Source: Vesta saturnalis
Lineage: Eukaryota > Arthropoda > Insecta > Coleoptera > Lampyridae
Length of the DNA: 64,000 nucleotides
Assembly (NCBI GenBank): GCA_036346205.1
Contig: JARFJB010002087.1
Span: forward strand, 5,797,001 to 5,861,000
Reading direction: 5' to 3'
Positions 20,770-30,920 of the stretch are shown here, one piece after another (position 1 is the stretch's first letter; every line of letters starts with the position of its first letter). The notes below the pieces were generated by a model. That model did no database searches and was not told where the DNA came from. It saw only the letters and a program-made list of their open reading frames with translations. The position numbers and the translations under genes were made by a program.

Positions 20770-22420
20770 AGGCTAATGAATAGAATTGATAGCGATAATA
20801 ATATGGTTAAAAGGCAAATAGCCATTTTCAGAAGAAATGAGAATGGAAGGCCACTGCTAGAAGTCACAGATTTGACCAGAGCTTGAGCTGATTATTTTCG
20901 GCTGATCCTTAACGAAATAGCTCTTGTTGAAAATGACCCAGCTTGTTTAAGACTAAATGTTTTGAAAGAAAGATCAACCCATACTTGTTTGATTTGTAAT
21001 GGTAATAATAATGTGCGTAGGCCGTATCGTGTAGAGTAAATATTTGCCAATTTATGTTATTGAATTAATTTTTGTGATCACCGTGTATATTGAAATCCAA
21101 TTTTGACAATAGATTAAAGTAAGCTCATGTATGAATAAATTCTATACCAAAGATTATTTTTTTATCTTTAAAAATAACTGAGATACGCCTACTTGAATTA
21201 CTACATAAAAATGTCAGTTTTTAGATAACTTTGCAAATATCTCAAAAACTGTAAGATTTAGCTTGTGAGTACTTCTTATAAAAAAGATGTAAAATTATAA
21301 GGAGAATCGAAAAATAAAATAATATATAGGGTGTTCTATTTAAAAATCAAAAGTTCTATATTGTACCGCTTTTATATTACACCCTGTAGAAACCAAACTA
21401 TTTTTAGATTATGCAGCTTATAAAAATAGACAACTTTCGTATTTAAACTTATCTTCTAAGTTGAATGGCTAAGGAGCTATCGACCGAATACGCTCTATTG
21501 GGACACCCTGTATATCAAAAATTAATAACTTTCGTGTCTTAAGACAATCTTACAAGGAGCATAAGAGTCGCCACTTAGTAAAACCGACTCTCATTGTAGC
21601 TCCAGACGGATATATACTAGCAATCCACGCTCCTTATTTTTCGGACTGTAAAAATGATGATGTCAAAACGCTGATCAATGAGTTTAATAGGGGTGGCGAT
21701 GCAATAAGGGCATGTTTCACCAAGGTGATATTTTTTTGCTGGATCGCGGATATCGAGATTCCATACCTCTGCTTGACGATGTGGGTGTTTCAGACAAGAT
21801 GCCAGCTTTTCTTGAACGGGGCTAAAACCAATTGTCGACTGAAGAAGCAAATGTGTGTCGCATAATAACTAAAACAAGGTGGATAGTTGAAGCCAGAAAC
21901 GGTCATCTTAAATCCATATTTAAGTTTTTTGTTCACACAATTACAATACCACATATAGAAAATCTTGGCGATTTCTATCGTATTACTGAAGCGATAATAT
22001 ACAAGTTTCACCCTCTCGTTCTTATGTTAGGCGCTAACGAAGAGCTGGTTCAGCAATTACTGGAAAAAGCAATCCAGGTTAATATTATAAAGCCCGGGTG
22101 TCGCGCTTTCGCCATGCGACAAAATATCAATTGTGGATTGCTTATAATCCCACCGAAAATCAAGAAGCTAATAAGAATGTGGAAGATCTAATTCTTGGTT
22201 ACTACGGTACGTGCAAATCAGGTGCAAGAACTCTTGGAACATGTGCGCACATTGCTAGTGTTTTGTGGTTTTTGGGGTATGCGCGTTATGAAAATGATGT
22301 TCACAATCCAATATGAACTTTGTTGGATAAAATATTGGACATAGCTAATAGACCCCACCAACATGATCCAAACATTGCAAATAATAACAATGCGATCGAA
22401 GTGGATACTGATTAGCTTTG
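20770..22420 (+). pseudogene. DDE_Tnp_4 (IS5/Harbinger-like) transposase with a SWIM-like zinc tail
   Basis: The N-terminal piece (20770-21040) reads VKRQIAIFRRNENGRPLLEV and later HTCLICNGNNNVRRPYRV, a CxxC-type element. An insertion at 21042-21510 follows, and roughly 200 expected residues, including the first catalytic Asp, are gone. The catalytic domain resumes near 21580: TLIVAPDGYILAIHAPYFSD, GDIFLLDRGYRD (second Asp) and RWIVEARNGHLKSIFKFF (catalytic Glu), in shifting frames. The C-terminal region (22098-22316) holds TKYQLWIAYNP and YGTCKSGARTLGTCAHIAS, a CxC..CxH pattern like SWIM zinc fingers, then LWFLGYARYENDVHNPI. It would have been a nuclear cut-and-paste transposase. It is clearly inactive. 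Confidence 0.75.
21042..21510. mobile_element. Inverted second copy of the palindrome arm plus mariner tip
   Basis: Positions 21089-21510 are the reverse complement of 2195-2617, and 21047-21085 are the reverse complement of the tip at 2620-2660. It ends at 21510 with the complement of CAGGGTGTCC, followed by TA. It interrupts the DDE_Tnp_4 pseudogene. The left boundary near 21042 has no recognisable tip, so this is a one-ended fragment. Confidence 0.8.
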
Positions 22421-22749
22421 GAAAAGTGCCCTATGGACCATATTGTTGTAACTACTTACGTTGCTTGGCGTTAATAAATAATTTCGTTAAACTCTTGCAC
22501 ATCACGTTTAAAAATAACACTTTCATATTCACAACTTTGGCGAGTTTCTGTCTATGGTAGTCTTTGATTAGAACCTTACAATCTACAACATTACAAAAAT
22601 TTAGCCAAATCCACAGAGAGCATATGCCATTTAAATGATGCGGAGTCTTTGTATAAGTTTGAAAAGTACTCATTACACTATTATCTAATTATATGTAAAT
22701 TAGAGATATGGCTCAGTTAATGGTGGATGCATTAAGATCAATTACCATA

Positions 22750-23846
22750 TTTGTTATTTCAAAACAAAATGTTCAGTTACTTTCGACTTGCTCAACAGGA
22801 AGAAAAAAACAACGTTTAAGTGAAGAAGAAAAATCCATTCCTTCTGCTTCAATAAAGAAATTCCTATCCCCAACACAATAGTAGCAGTACTAAAAGAAGA
22901 CATTGATGGAACATAATTGTTTCGGTCGATACTACACGGGACACTACAGGAACTTAAAATTTTCGGAAAAAGTGAATCGAAAATCAATGCTAATTAATTA
23001 TCTCCAAATTGTTTCTTGGAAACGCAAATACCTTCGTGAAATGCCAAAAGACGGCAAAACTTTTATCTCGATGAGACTTGGTTGAACGAGGGATATGCTG
23101 TAAAAAGATTGGCAGGATAAAAATGTTATAAGTCGCCATCAACCAGTCCAAGAGTGTTGGTCAACTGGAATAAATCCACCATCGGGCAAAGGTCGACTGC
23201 TAATTATTACAGATATAGGTAACGTTAAAAAATGGTTTACTTGTGTTTGTGTTCAAGCACACAGGGGATTATCACGAAGATATGAACGCTGATGTCTTTG
23301 AAGAATATTTTCAACCAATAATAGCTGACATTCCACGGGGAGCTTTAATTGTTATGGATAATGCAAGTTACCATTCTAGGCAAGTCGAACGCTTACCAAC
23401 AACTGCAAAAGGAGATATTGCCAAATGGTTAACATCAAAACAGATACAATTTGGAGAAACTATGCTCAAACTAGAGTTTTTAGCTATAACAAATCAGCAT
23501 AAGCAAAAATGTGATAAGTATGTTATTGATCAACTCTGTGCTTCTCGCGGGATTACCATACATAGATTACCACCATATCACTGCGAACTCAACCCCATAG
23601 AGTTAGTTTGGGCGCAAATAAAAAGTGAAATAGGTTATAACAATACGACTTTTAAATTAAGTGAAGTGCGACAGCTTTTAATGCAAGCCATAGACAATGT
23701 CAATGCAGAAAAGTGGAAAAAAGTGTATTGATAATGTAATTAAAGAGGAACAGTGCATGTGGGAACCTGATGTGGTAATGGAAGACACTCTAGAACCCGT
23801 CATGATATCCGTATGTCAAGATGACAGCTCTTCCGAATCGGATTAG
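22750..23846 (+). pseudogene. IS630-like (DDE_3) transposase
   Basis: The first catalytic Asp lies in YLDETWLNEGYAVKR near 23065, followed in shifting frames by WSTGINPPSGKGRLLIITDI (about 23160). The longest open part, 23243-23731, reads FKHTGDYHEDMNADVFEEYF, then VMDNASYHSRQ (second Asp) and IHRLPPYHCELNPIELVWAQ (catalytic Glu in NPIE). A frameshift in the A-run near 23715 moves to the frame KCIDNVIKEEQCMWEPDVV, ending in an acidic tail (DDSSSESD) and TAG at 23846. The region before 23040 is poorly recognisable. The family is widespread in animals. This copy has at least three frameshifts or stops. Confidence 0.8.
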
Positions 23847-24344
23847 GATGATAAAGACTGATTGTTAGGTACATATCGCATTTGGTTCCAAATCATACCT
23901 TTATGACAATATTAAATGTAAAAAGAATATTGTAAACTACATTTATTATTATTTTATATTAATCAAAACATCAGCATTTTGAAATAGCCACATCTAAAAT
24001 AAATGTTTAATACTTTCAATTGTTTGAAAGTGCACTAAAATCCCAACCATACGTCTATGTCTAATCTTCAGGCTTAAGTCGAGTTTTAAAGGGTCGTCTT
24101 TTGTTTGTTTTTTACCTGAACCATCTTTATTTAACACAATATTTTACAAGTGGCACATTTACAGCACATTTGTTTTAGCTAGCCGATTTGCTACTGATTT
24201 CTGTTTGCTGCTTCCATGCAAGAAAACGACACTATTTCACTAATAACATGATTTATTACTCTCTCATATTCTGGGACGTACTTTATGTATATTTCGTTAC
24301 CGTAATTTAAACATTAAGGTTGTTTTCGAAGTTATTAACTTACT

Positions 24345-24455
24345 TAAGTGTGCGTGTGTGTGCGTGTGCGCGCGATGTGTGCGCGTTACGCGTGTGTGCA
24401 TCTGCGTATGTGCGTGCGTGTGTGCATGCGGCGTGCGCCTGTGCGTGTGTGTTGT
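24345..24455. repeat. GT/GC-rich alternating purine-pyrimidine repeat
   Basis: About 110 bp of GTGTGC/GTGCGC-type sequence, strictly alternating over most of its length, a composition that can adopt left-handed (Z) DNA. It lies between the nested transposon end and the 5S fragment. A minus-strand frame through it is an artefact. Confidence 0.85.
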
Positions 24456-24522
24456 AACTTTTTTGTGTTACAGAATATTGAAACTCTGACTTCAGATTCT
24501 GTAAGAAATTTATAAAAAATTA

Positions 24523-24586
24523 GGCAAACGTCGGGCGCGGCAGTACTTGGATGGGTGACCGCTTGGGAACACCGCGTGCTGTTGTC
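24523..24586 (+). rRNA. 3' half of a 5S rRNA gene (pseudogene fragment)
   Basis: The stretch CGTCGGGCGCGG, then AGTACTTGGATGGGTGACCG and GGGAACACCGCGTGCTGTTG, is the 3' half of animal 5S rRNA, which includes most of the internal promoter. A run of ten T follows directly, like the polymerase III terminator of a 5S gene. I see about three differences from the usual sequence: a changed or missing base after GCGCGG, CTTGG for CCTGG, and GTC for GGC at the end. The 5' half is absent. It is either a broken 5S gene or the tail of a 5S-derived retroposed copy. Confidence 0.85.
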
Positions 24587-24609
24587 TTTTTTTTTTGTGT
24601 TTATAATGT

Positions 24610-26275
24610 AGTTTTTAACGCTAAACAAGAGTATTAAATATGGTTGACGATGCAATTTTGTTCGGTCTGGAAATGCTAGAAGAGTATTCTCAACTTGTGT
24701 TTATGTTTTACATAAATCTATACGTTTCGATAACACTTGCAGTAGTAGTAAAATCTTTTAGAATTGTTTAAGATGTTGAAACAAATGTATGAAATATGAA
24801 AAAGTGAAAACGCGTATTGAACATTTTAGAAAACAGTCGACAGTGCCAACTCATTCCAACAATGACGGGGGACAATCTGACGCGGTGTCTTTTGTTTTCA
24901 ACAAATATCAACTTAATAAGCGTGCCTGCGAGATTGCCAATTAAATTATTACCGCATTACTACCCTTTGTTGTCAAGAGACAATTATGTGCGATTCGATA
25001 TCTCGTGATAATTAAATAGTAACTTCTTGCAAGGCAATGACCGGTTTTCAATGTAAGTTACAATAGCTTGTTGAATTGCTTGCTGTAAGCTTCAGTCTAC
25101 ATTCAAATACCTACTCACGCTTGAATATAATCATTTAATTAATCACTTAATCACCAACCCTTAATGGGTTAACTTAATGTAGGCGGTTTAAATTTAAAAC
25201 GGTGGTGATTATTTATAGGTACGTTGTTTACACGCCCGCTTTACTGATCAAAACCAGAACGATGTGATTATTTATCGATATGGCCACTTTAATTTTGTGA
25301 AAAACACATTAAAACCGACACAAAAAAAAAAACAAAAGGATACATTTGCGTTTTTAGTCTTTACTAAAACGGAAACGATAATATGTTTATAGTCACAACG
25401 GTTTACAGTTATGGTTTGTAACAAAACAACAGAACGGTACGACTCAATCGAACCTCTAACTGCTACAAACTGTTTCCTCCAAAATCCGCCCCGTTTTTAA
25501 AGTTATTAAACAAAAAAAAAACAAATATTATGTGGGAATATTTTCATATTTATTATTAAACGAAGTATTGATTTTTAAAATATTCACTTGTCTGTAGTAA
25601 ACCCCTTATTTCAAAGTAACAAACAAAGTCGTCTTTTGCGGTATGTTCCAATGTAATTAATTACTAACCAGCAACATTCTACCCAAATTCCGCGCGCAAA
25701 AAAATTCTAACCGATTTGTCACAGTAATTGTTGAGTATCATTTTCGAGTCACATGGCAGAACACCCGAAAAACATGATAAAATTACGACTTATTGACAAG
25801 ATATTAAAACCCATGATCTTTTCTTTCGCGGTGATAATTACGATTTTCTATTTTTTTCTTACAACAATAAAATTTTCTCGGTACGCTACCTACAAGGTTT
25901 AAATGTCTATCTGGCAAAGATTATTTCTGTTGTTTTTACAATGTTGCCTGTTTTCTTTATGAACGTATTTCAAAAGAGGTTGGACAATTATCTTAAAAAT
26001 GCTTTATTTTATTTCTTTTAATTTCCACATATTTTCATTTAGTCTGCGTCCCTATACCGAGACAACTGTGGTTCGATAACTTAAAAGTGCAACATGGCAG
26101 CATTGGTAGCTGCCCTCCTCTTTAGACGCAAAATTATAACTAAAACAATAGTGAAAGAAAATCTGAGATTACAGCAGCTACAAATTAAATATGAACAAAG
26201 ATTTTAATTTAACGAACATTTTAAATGATTATTATAAGTTTTTGTTATGAACGAATAAGTTCAAAGGTAAATATG
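24610..26275. other. No gene recognised
   Basis: AT-rich sequence with short scattered frames. A slightly GC-richer patch near 26050-26150 shows no recognisable domain. No repeat boundaries identified. Confidence 0.5.
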
Positions 26276-26279
26276 TAAT

Positions 26280-26620
26280 TAAAAATTAAAAATTATTAAT
26301 TTTATTAAATACTTAAATAAAGTTTACCTCAGTAGATTTGAACCTACGACCTGTACTTTCTAATATGTAAACTGCGCCACCAAGGTTCAAGAATCGATGT
26401 AAATTTTGTCTTTATGTATGTAGAACTGATGTAAATTCTAAATATAATAATTATATTTAGAATTTACATCAGTTCTAATACATAAAGACAAAATTTACAT
26501 CGATTGGTTGAACCTGGTCAGTTATAGTACTAGCAAATACAGTCGTAGGTTCAAATCCTACTCGAGGTAAACTTTTTATTTATGTATTTAATAAAATTAA
26601 TAATAATTTTAAATGATTGT
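26280..26620. repeat. 340 bp palindrome with tRNA-like modules in both arms
   Basis: The left arm (about 26280-26437) and right arm (about 26455-26620) are near-complete inverted copies around AATATAATAATTATATT. Each arm contains a tRNA-like module reading outward. On the plus strand the right module runs GAACCTGG ... GTCGTAGGTTCAAATCCTAC ... GAGGTAAAC, with a perfect 5-bp T-arm-like stem and a B-box match GGTTCAAATCC. On the minus strand the left module has GGTGGCGCAG, ACCTTGG that can pair with CTGAGGT, and the same B-box. The modules are only about 57-70 nt, short for nuclear tRNAs. They could be an inverted SINE pair or a foldback that captured a tRNA-like end. Confidence 0.75.
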
Positions 26621-27061
26621 TAATGTTTTATGTTTGTTGACATATTTTAATTCCTGATAAATAAACCCACTTATTTTGGTGTACCTGGAATGAAAATGTT
26701 AATTAAATTGAAATGGTTGTTGTAAATTTTAATACAGACATATTAAATTAAATTCATAAATAAAACAAACATTGAGATGAACGGATTTAAATCGTTTCCT
26801 TTTTTAAATTTTCTATAATAAATTATTTTACAAACAAATAGTAAAACGACGTTCCATACAAATTTATAATTTTGCATGGGCAATTTTAGTAGTTTAACTT
26901 CTGTCCTCTTGTGTAATATTCTGGGAACTCGCCAAATTCATTAAGTAATTATTACTTATACAACAACAAATAATTTCATAAATACAGTTGTTGAAGCAAA
27001 AAAAAAAAAATTGTGCATAATTTTACCTCCCAACGAATGAATTACTTTTTTTGTGATTGTA
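26621..27061. other. AT-rich spacer, no gene recognised
   Basis: It includes a run of about eleven A near 27000. No coding or structural signal before the transposon tip at 27064. Confidence 0.5.
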
Positions 27062-27905
27062 TACAGGGTGTGGCGCGAAGAGTTTTGATTAACAGTAATG
27101 GCGGATACAGTTATGTTAAAAATCTGAACTTACAAAGCTGTAGGTTTTGGATGACGCTGAGTTCAAATATAATATTGTACTGAATGTGGCACTTCCGGTT
27201 ATACCGGAAGTAGACGTCAGCTTTGTTATTTTAAATGGAACCTAATATTTTTTATTTTATTTTCGAATTCTACATGAAATTCTAGATAAAATTTATGCAC
27301 AATGTCCTATACCAAAAATGAAGTATTTTCGAGATATTTCGATTTTTTTAAAAATTTTGAAAAAATCCTAGTACACATTGAATAACGTATCTCCATTAAT
27401 AACGAAGCTAGTGACGTGAAATTGTAACCAATAAACAACAAGCGCTTGCCCGTTAACTCCATATATCCATTTCATTGATATTTCATACAGGGTGTTTTAA
27501 ACTTAGCCGCCAACATGCACAATTTAAATCATTTATAAGTTGCTTACTTTAAATAGAACACCCTGTATTTTATTACATTTTCCGCTGTATTTTTTTAAGC
27601 CAATTCGTTTGGTATCAGTATTCCCTATACCTATATCCAACCACTTTTGAGATATTTCATTATCTTAGTTAAAACAACAACACTGAATTATTTCAACATT
27701 AGTAAAGAGTAGGCCATAATTTCCATTATTTAAGGTGATATTTTGTTATTTTTTCATAAGTTATTAATTCTGAAAAGTAACCAATAGCCTGAAAGGATTA
27801 TTAATTGTGGATATCGTTAAAAACGTTGACTAGGTATTTTGTATTAATTTAATTAGATAACTTACAAACAAAAACAACTAAATGTAATATTAAACAAATA
27901 AAGTT

Positions 27906-28057
27906 TTATAATAAGTGTTCAAAATTAGCACCATCTACTTCTAAACATTTATGAATCCTTTTCATTAAGTTATGTCTTGTAATTCTGGAAATATGGTCGG
28001 ATGTTAGAGAATTAAAAGCAAGTAAGACTCTCTGCATCATATCTTCCTTTGTCGTAA
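27906..28057 (-). pseudogene. Antisense copy of the transposase C-terminus in the left terminal repeat
   Basis: On the minus strand this reads VTTKEDMMQRVLLAFNSL, then HNLMKRIHKCLEVDGANFEH and LL-stop. It is open for about 50 codons and is the same peptide as the end of the gene at 28288-29357, which is frameshifted at this place. The duplicated piece is therefore better preserved than the gene it came from. Confidence 0.85.
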
Positions 28058-28287
28058 CATTTTCCGCTGTATTTTTTTAAGCCAATTCGTTTGGTATCGG
28101 TATTCCCTATACCTAAATCCAACCACTTTTGAGATATTTCATTATCTTAGTTAAAACATAACAACACTTAATTATTTCAACATTAGTAAAGGGTAGGCCA
28201 TGGCTGTCAAAGATTTGATAGTTAGAACGTTAATTGTTTATGTTGTTTTAACAGTTTTCTTAACCAGTTTGTATTTCATAGTAAATA

Positions 28288-29357
28288 ATGGCAAATGTAG
28301 GATTTACTAATGATGATTTTTTAAATCTTATTATTATTTACGGCGAGTGTAATAGAATTCTTGAACGGACTTGCCCGTGTTTTTGCAGAAAGATATCCAA
28401 ATCGACGAAATGCAACTGGTGATATTGTGAGAAGATTGCTTAAAAACTGCCGTCAGTTTGGTCAATTTAAGACAAAAATTAATAAAAATAAACCACTAGT
28501 GGACAGTGACATAAACGAAATTAATGTTTTGGGTTATTTTACGGCCTCGCCAAATGCCTCCATTAGAAATTGAGAGAGAAATCTTGCTTTGTCGACGGGA
28601 ACAATTCATCGCATTTTAAAAAAACACAAATGGAAACTATTTTCATATCATTTGGTGCAACACTTACAATTAGGTGATATTCCTCGAAGGGTAGAATTCT
28701 GTGAATGGTTTTTAATGAAGACCCAAGAGGATGAAAACTTCATAAAGAAAGTTATATGGTGTGATGGAGCAAAATTTAGCAAAAATGGATTATTTAATTG
28801 ACATAATTCCCATTTTTGGTCTAATAAAAATCCACATGTTAGTTGAGAACGTTATTTTCAAGATAGTTTTAATGTTTTTTGTGCAATAAAAAACGATAAA
28901 ATTTTAGCATTAAAATTTTATGATGAAAATTTAAATGGTACAAGATATTGCCACATTTTAGAAGAAGCCATACGACCGGCGTTACATACTTTAAGAAATG
29001 AAGAGGCGGCTTCAGCATGGTATCAGCAAGATAGAGCACCTCCTCATAACTTTGGGCCTGTTGTTCAGCATCCTTACTACAAGTTTGATGATAGATGGAT
29101 TGCCAATCAGGGTCCGTTTCGTTGGCCAGCTCGCTCTCCTGATTTGGCTCCTCTAGATTTTGGTATTTGGGGTTACATTAAAAATCAGGTATTTTCCAAA
29201 TCTGTTACGACAAAGGAAGATATGATGCAGAGAGTCTTACTTGCTTTTAATTCTCTAACACCCGATCATATTTCCAGGGTTTACAAGACATAACTTAACG
29301 AAAAGCATTCATAAATGTTTAGAAGCGGATGGTGCTAATTTTGAACACTTATTATAA
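28288..29357 (+). pseudogene. DD41D transposase, several stops
   Basis: ATG at 28288 opens MANVGFTNDDFLNLIIIYGE. After a frameshift near 28360 it continues NGLARVFAERYPNRRNATGD, the N-terminal DNA-binding region. It then has ALSTGTIHRILKKHKWK, VIWCDGAKFSKNGLFN, WYQQDRAPPHNFGP and FRWPARSPDLAPLDFGIWGY. The spacing between the last two Asp is 41 residues. The Glu usually following the first Asp is Gly (CDGAKF), and QQDGAPPH has become QQDRAPPH. In-frame TGA codons follow IRN, GLFN and PHVS; the last two look like CGA-to-TGA changes. A one-base shift near 29285 precedes the C-terminus CLEADGANFEHLL, stop at 29357. Confidence 0.85.
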
Positions 29358-30209
29358 AACTTTATTTGTTTAATATTACATTTAGTTATTTTTGTTTGTA
29401 AGTTAGCTAATTAAATTAATACAAAATACCTAGTCAACGTTTTTAATGACATCCACAATTAATAATCCTTTCAGGCTATTGGTTACTTTTCAAAATTAAT
29501 AACTTATGAAAAAATAACAAAATATCACCTTAAATAGTGGAAATCATGGCCTACCCTTTACTAATGTTGAAATAATTAAGTGTTATGTGTTATATGTTTT
29601 AACTAAGATAATGAAATATCTCAAAAGTGGTTGGGTTTAGGTATAGGGAATACTGATACCAAACGAATTGGCTTAAAAAAATACAGCGGAAAATGTAATA
29701 AAATACAGGGTGTTCTATTTAAAGTAAGCAACTTATAAATGATTTAAATTGTGCATGTTGGCGGCTAAGTTTAAAACACCCTGTATGACATATAAATGAG
29801 ATGGATATATGGAGTTAACGGGCAAGCGCTTGTTGTTTATTGGTTACAATTTCACGTCAATAGCTTCGTTATTAATGGAGATATCGTTATTCAATGTGGA
29901 CTAGGATTTTTTCAAAATTTAAAAAAAAATCGGAATATCTCGAAAATACTTCATTTTTGGTATAGGACATTGTGCACAAATTTTATCTAGAATTTCATGT
30001 AGAATTCGAAAATAAAATAAAAAATATTAGGTTCCATTTAAAATAACAAAGTTGACGTCTACTTCCGGTATAACCGGAAGTGCCACATTCAGGACAATAT
30101 TATATTTGAACTCAGCGTCATCCAAAACCTACAGTTTCGTAATTTCAGATTTTTAACATAACCGTATCCGCCATTACTTTTAATCAAAACTCTTCGCGCC
30201 ACACCCTGT

Positions 30210-30920
30210 ATAATTTAGATCATTAAAATCGTATTTTAAATATCTATTATTTTAAACAATGTTGTTATCAAAACGAATGGTCCAGTGGAACGTCAATATT
30301 GATAGCTTGTATGTTTAAACATGCGATAATGAAGTTATTAAATACATTCTTTCACGTAACTTTACTTTCATTTTAAGTAAACACCTATATACTTACATAT
30401 TTGCGATTGCATGCTATTTTATAATTAAAGTTTCTTACAGATTTCAACATGCAGAGCTAAAGTTATGATTCTTCATTATTTGAATCCGGTCATATGCATG
30501 AAAATGTAAACTTTCATCATTATTACACATATTAAAATACTTATCTGTTTTGAATTTTTTTAATGACGTATTTGTATATTTAAGTTATACAATCTAAACG
30601 TTTCGATAACACTTACAGTTATCCTCATTACTAGTAATATTATCTTTCATGTTAAACATGTTGAAACAATTTTGTGGAATTTGATAAATTGAAAATTTCA
30701 CAAAATTGTGGAATTTGAAAAAAATAAACAGAGCATTACACCATTCATCATCTCAATTGAAGAGCATTTGTAGATTGTGTCAGCGTAATTTCTAATTATT
30801 TTGATACGTACGTTATCCGACATTACAAAAAATGTACATGTACATATATTAAATGTAATCTATTAATGGGAGCAAACAATTATATTTGTGTAGCCATGAT
30901 TTTCAACCTTGGCCGTAATA
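30210..30920. other. AT-rich spacer, no gene recognised
   Basis: No coding or repeat structure seen between the palindromic element and the foldback element. A short phrase around CGTTTCGATAACACTTAC (30598) recurs at 24724-24740. Confidence 0.45.

Larger units (their letters stand above)
20645..22655 (+). mobile_element. DDE_Tnp_4 transposon inserted in the IS630-like element
   Basis: Inverted repeats at about 20645-20703 and 22595-22655 share TTTAGCCAAATCCACA and an ATTTAAATGGCA / TGCCATTTAAA block. Between them is a broken DDE_Tnp_4 transposase with a C-terminal zinc-binding tail. Exact tips and target duplications are not clear. Confidence 0.7.
20136..24283 (+). mobile_element. IS630-like DNA transposon (outer element of a three-level nest)
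   Basis: Inverted repeats AGTACGTCCCAGAATAT occur at 20137-20153 and as complement at 24266-24282, extending inward with AGAGTAATAA on both sides. The element's own transposase remnant lies on the right (about 22750-23846). The left interior is occupied by a second transposon (20645-22655), which is itself interrupted (21042-21510). Without these insertions the element would be about 2.1 kb. Confidence 0.8.
27488..29783 (+). mobile_element. DD41D transposon with its 3' end duplicated in inverted form at the left terminus
   Basis: TA-flanked tips CAGGGTGTTTTAAACTTAGC lie at 27488 and, inverted, at 29783. The inverted repeats are about 570 bp (27488-28058 against about 29205-29783) and include coding sequence. 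The left copy holds the last ~50 transposase codons in antisense. At about 28058 the left arm joins the element's own left subterminal region (28059-28202), a diverged direct repeat of 27568-27720. So an inverted right end seems to have replaced the original left tip. The transposase lies at 28288-29357. Confidence 0.85.
27064..30208. mobile_element. Palindromic element split at its centre by a DD41D transposon
   Basis: Tips CAGGGTGTGGCGCGAAGAG (27064) and the complement ending at 30208 are TA-flanked. The arms 27064-27485 and 29786-30208 (about 422 bp each) are inverted copies right up to the inner element, whose TA flanks sit where the two arms meet. The outer family encodes nothing and includes a small internal palindrome (CTTCCGGTTATACCGGAAG). 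Total 3.15 kb; without the insert it would be a near-perfect 850 bp palindrome. Confidence 0.85.
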
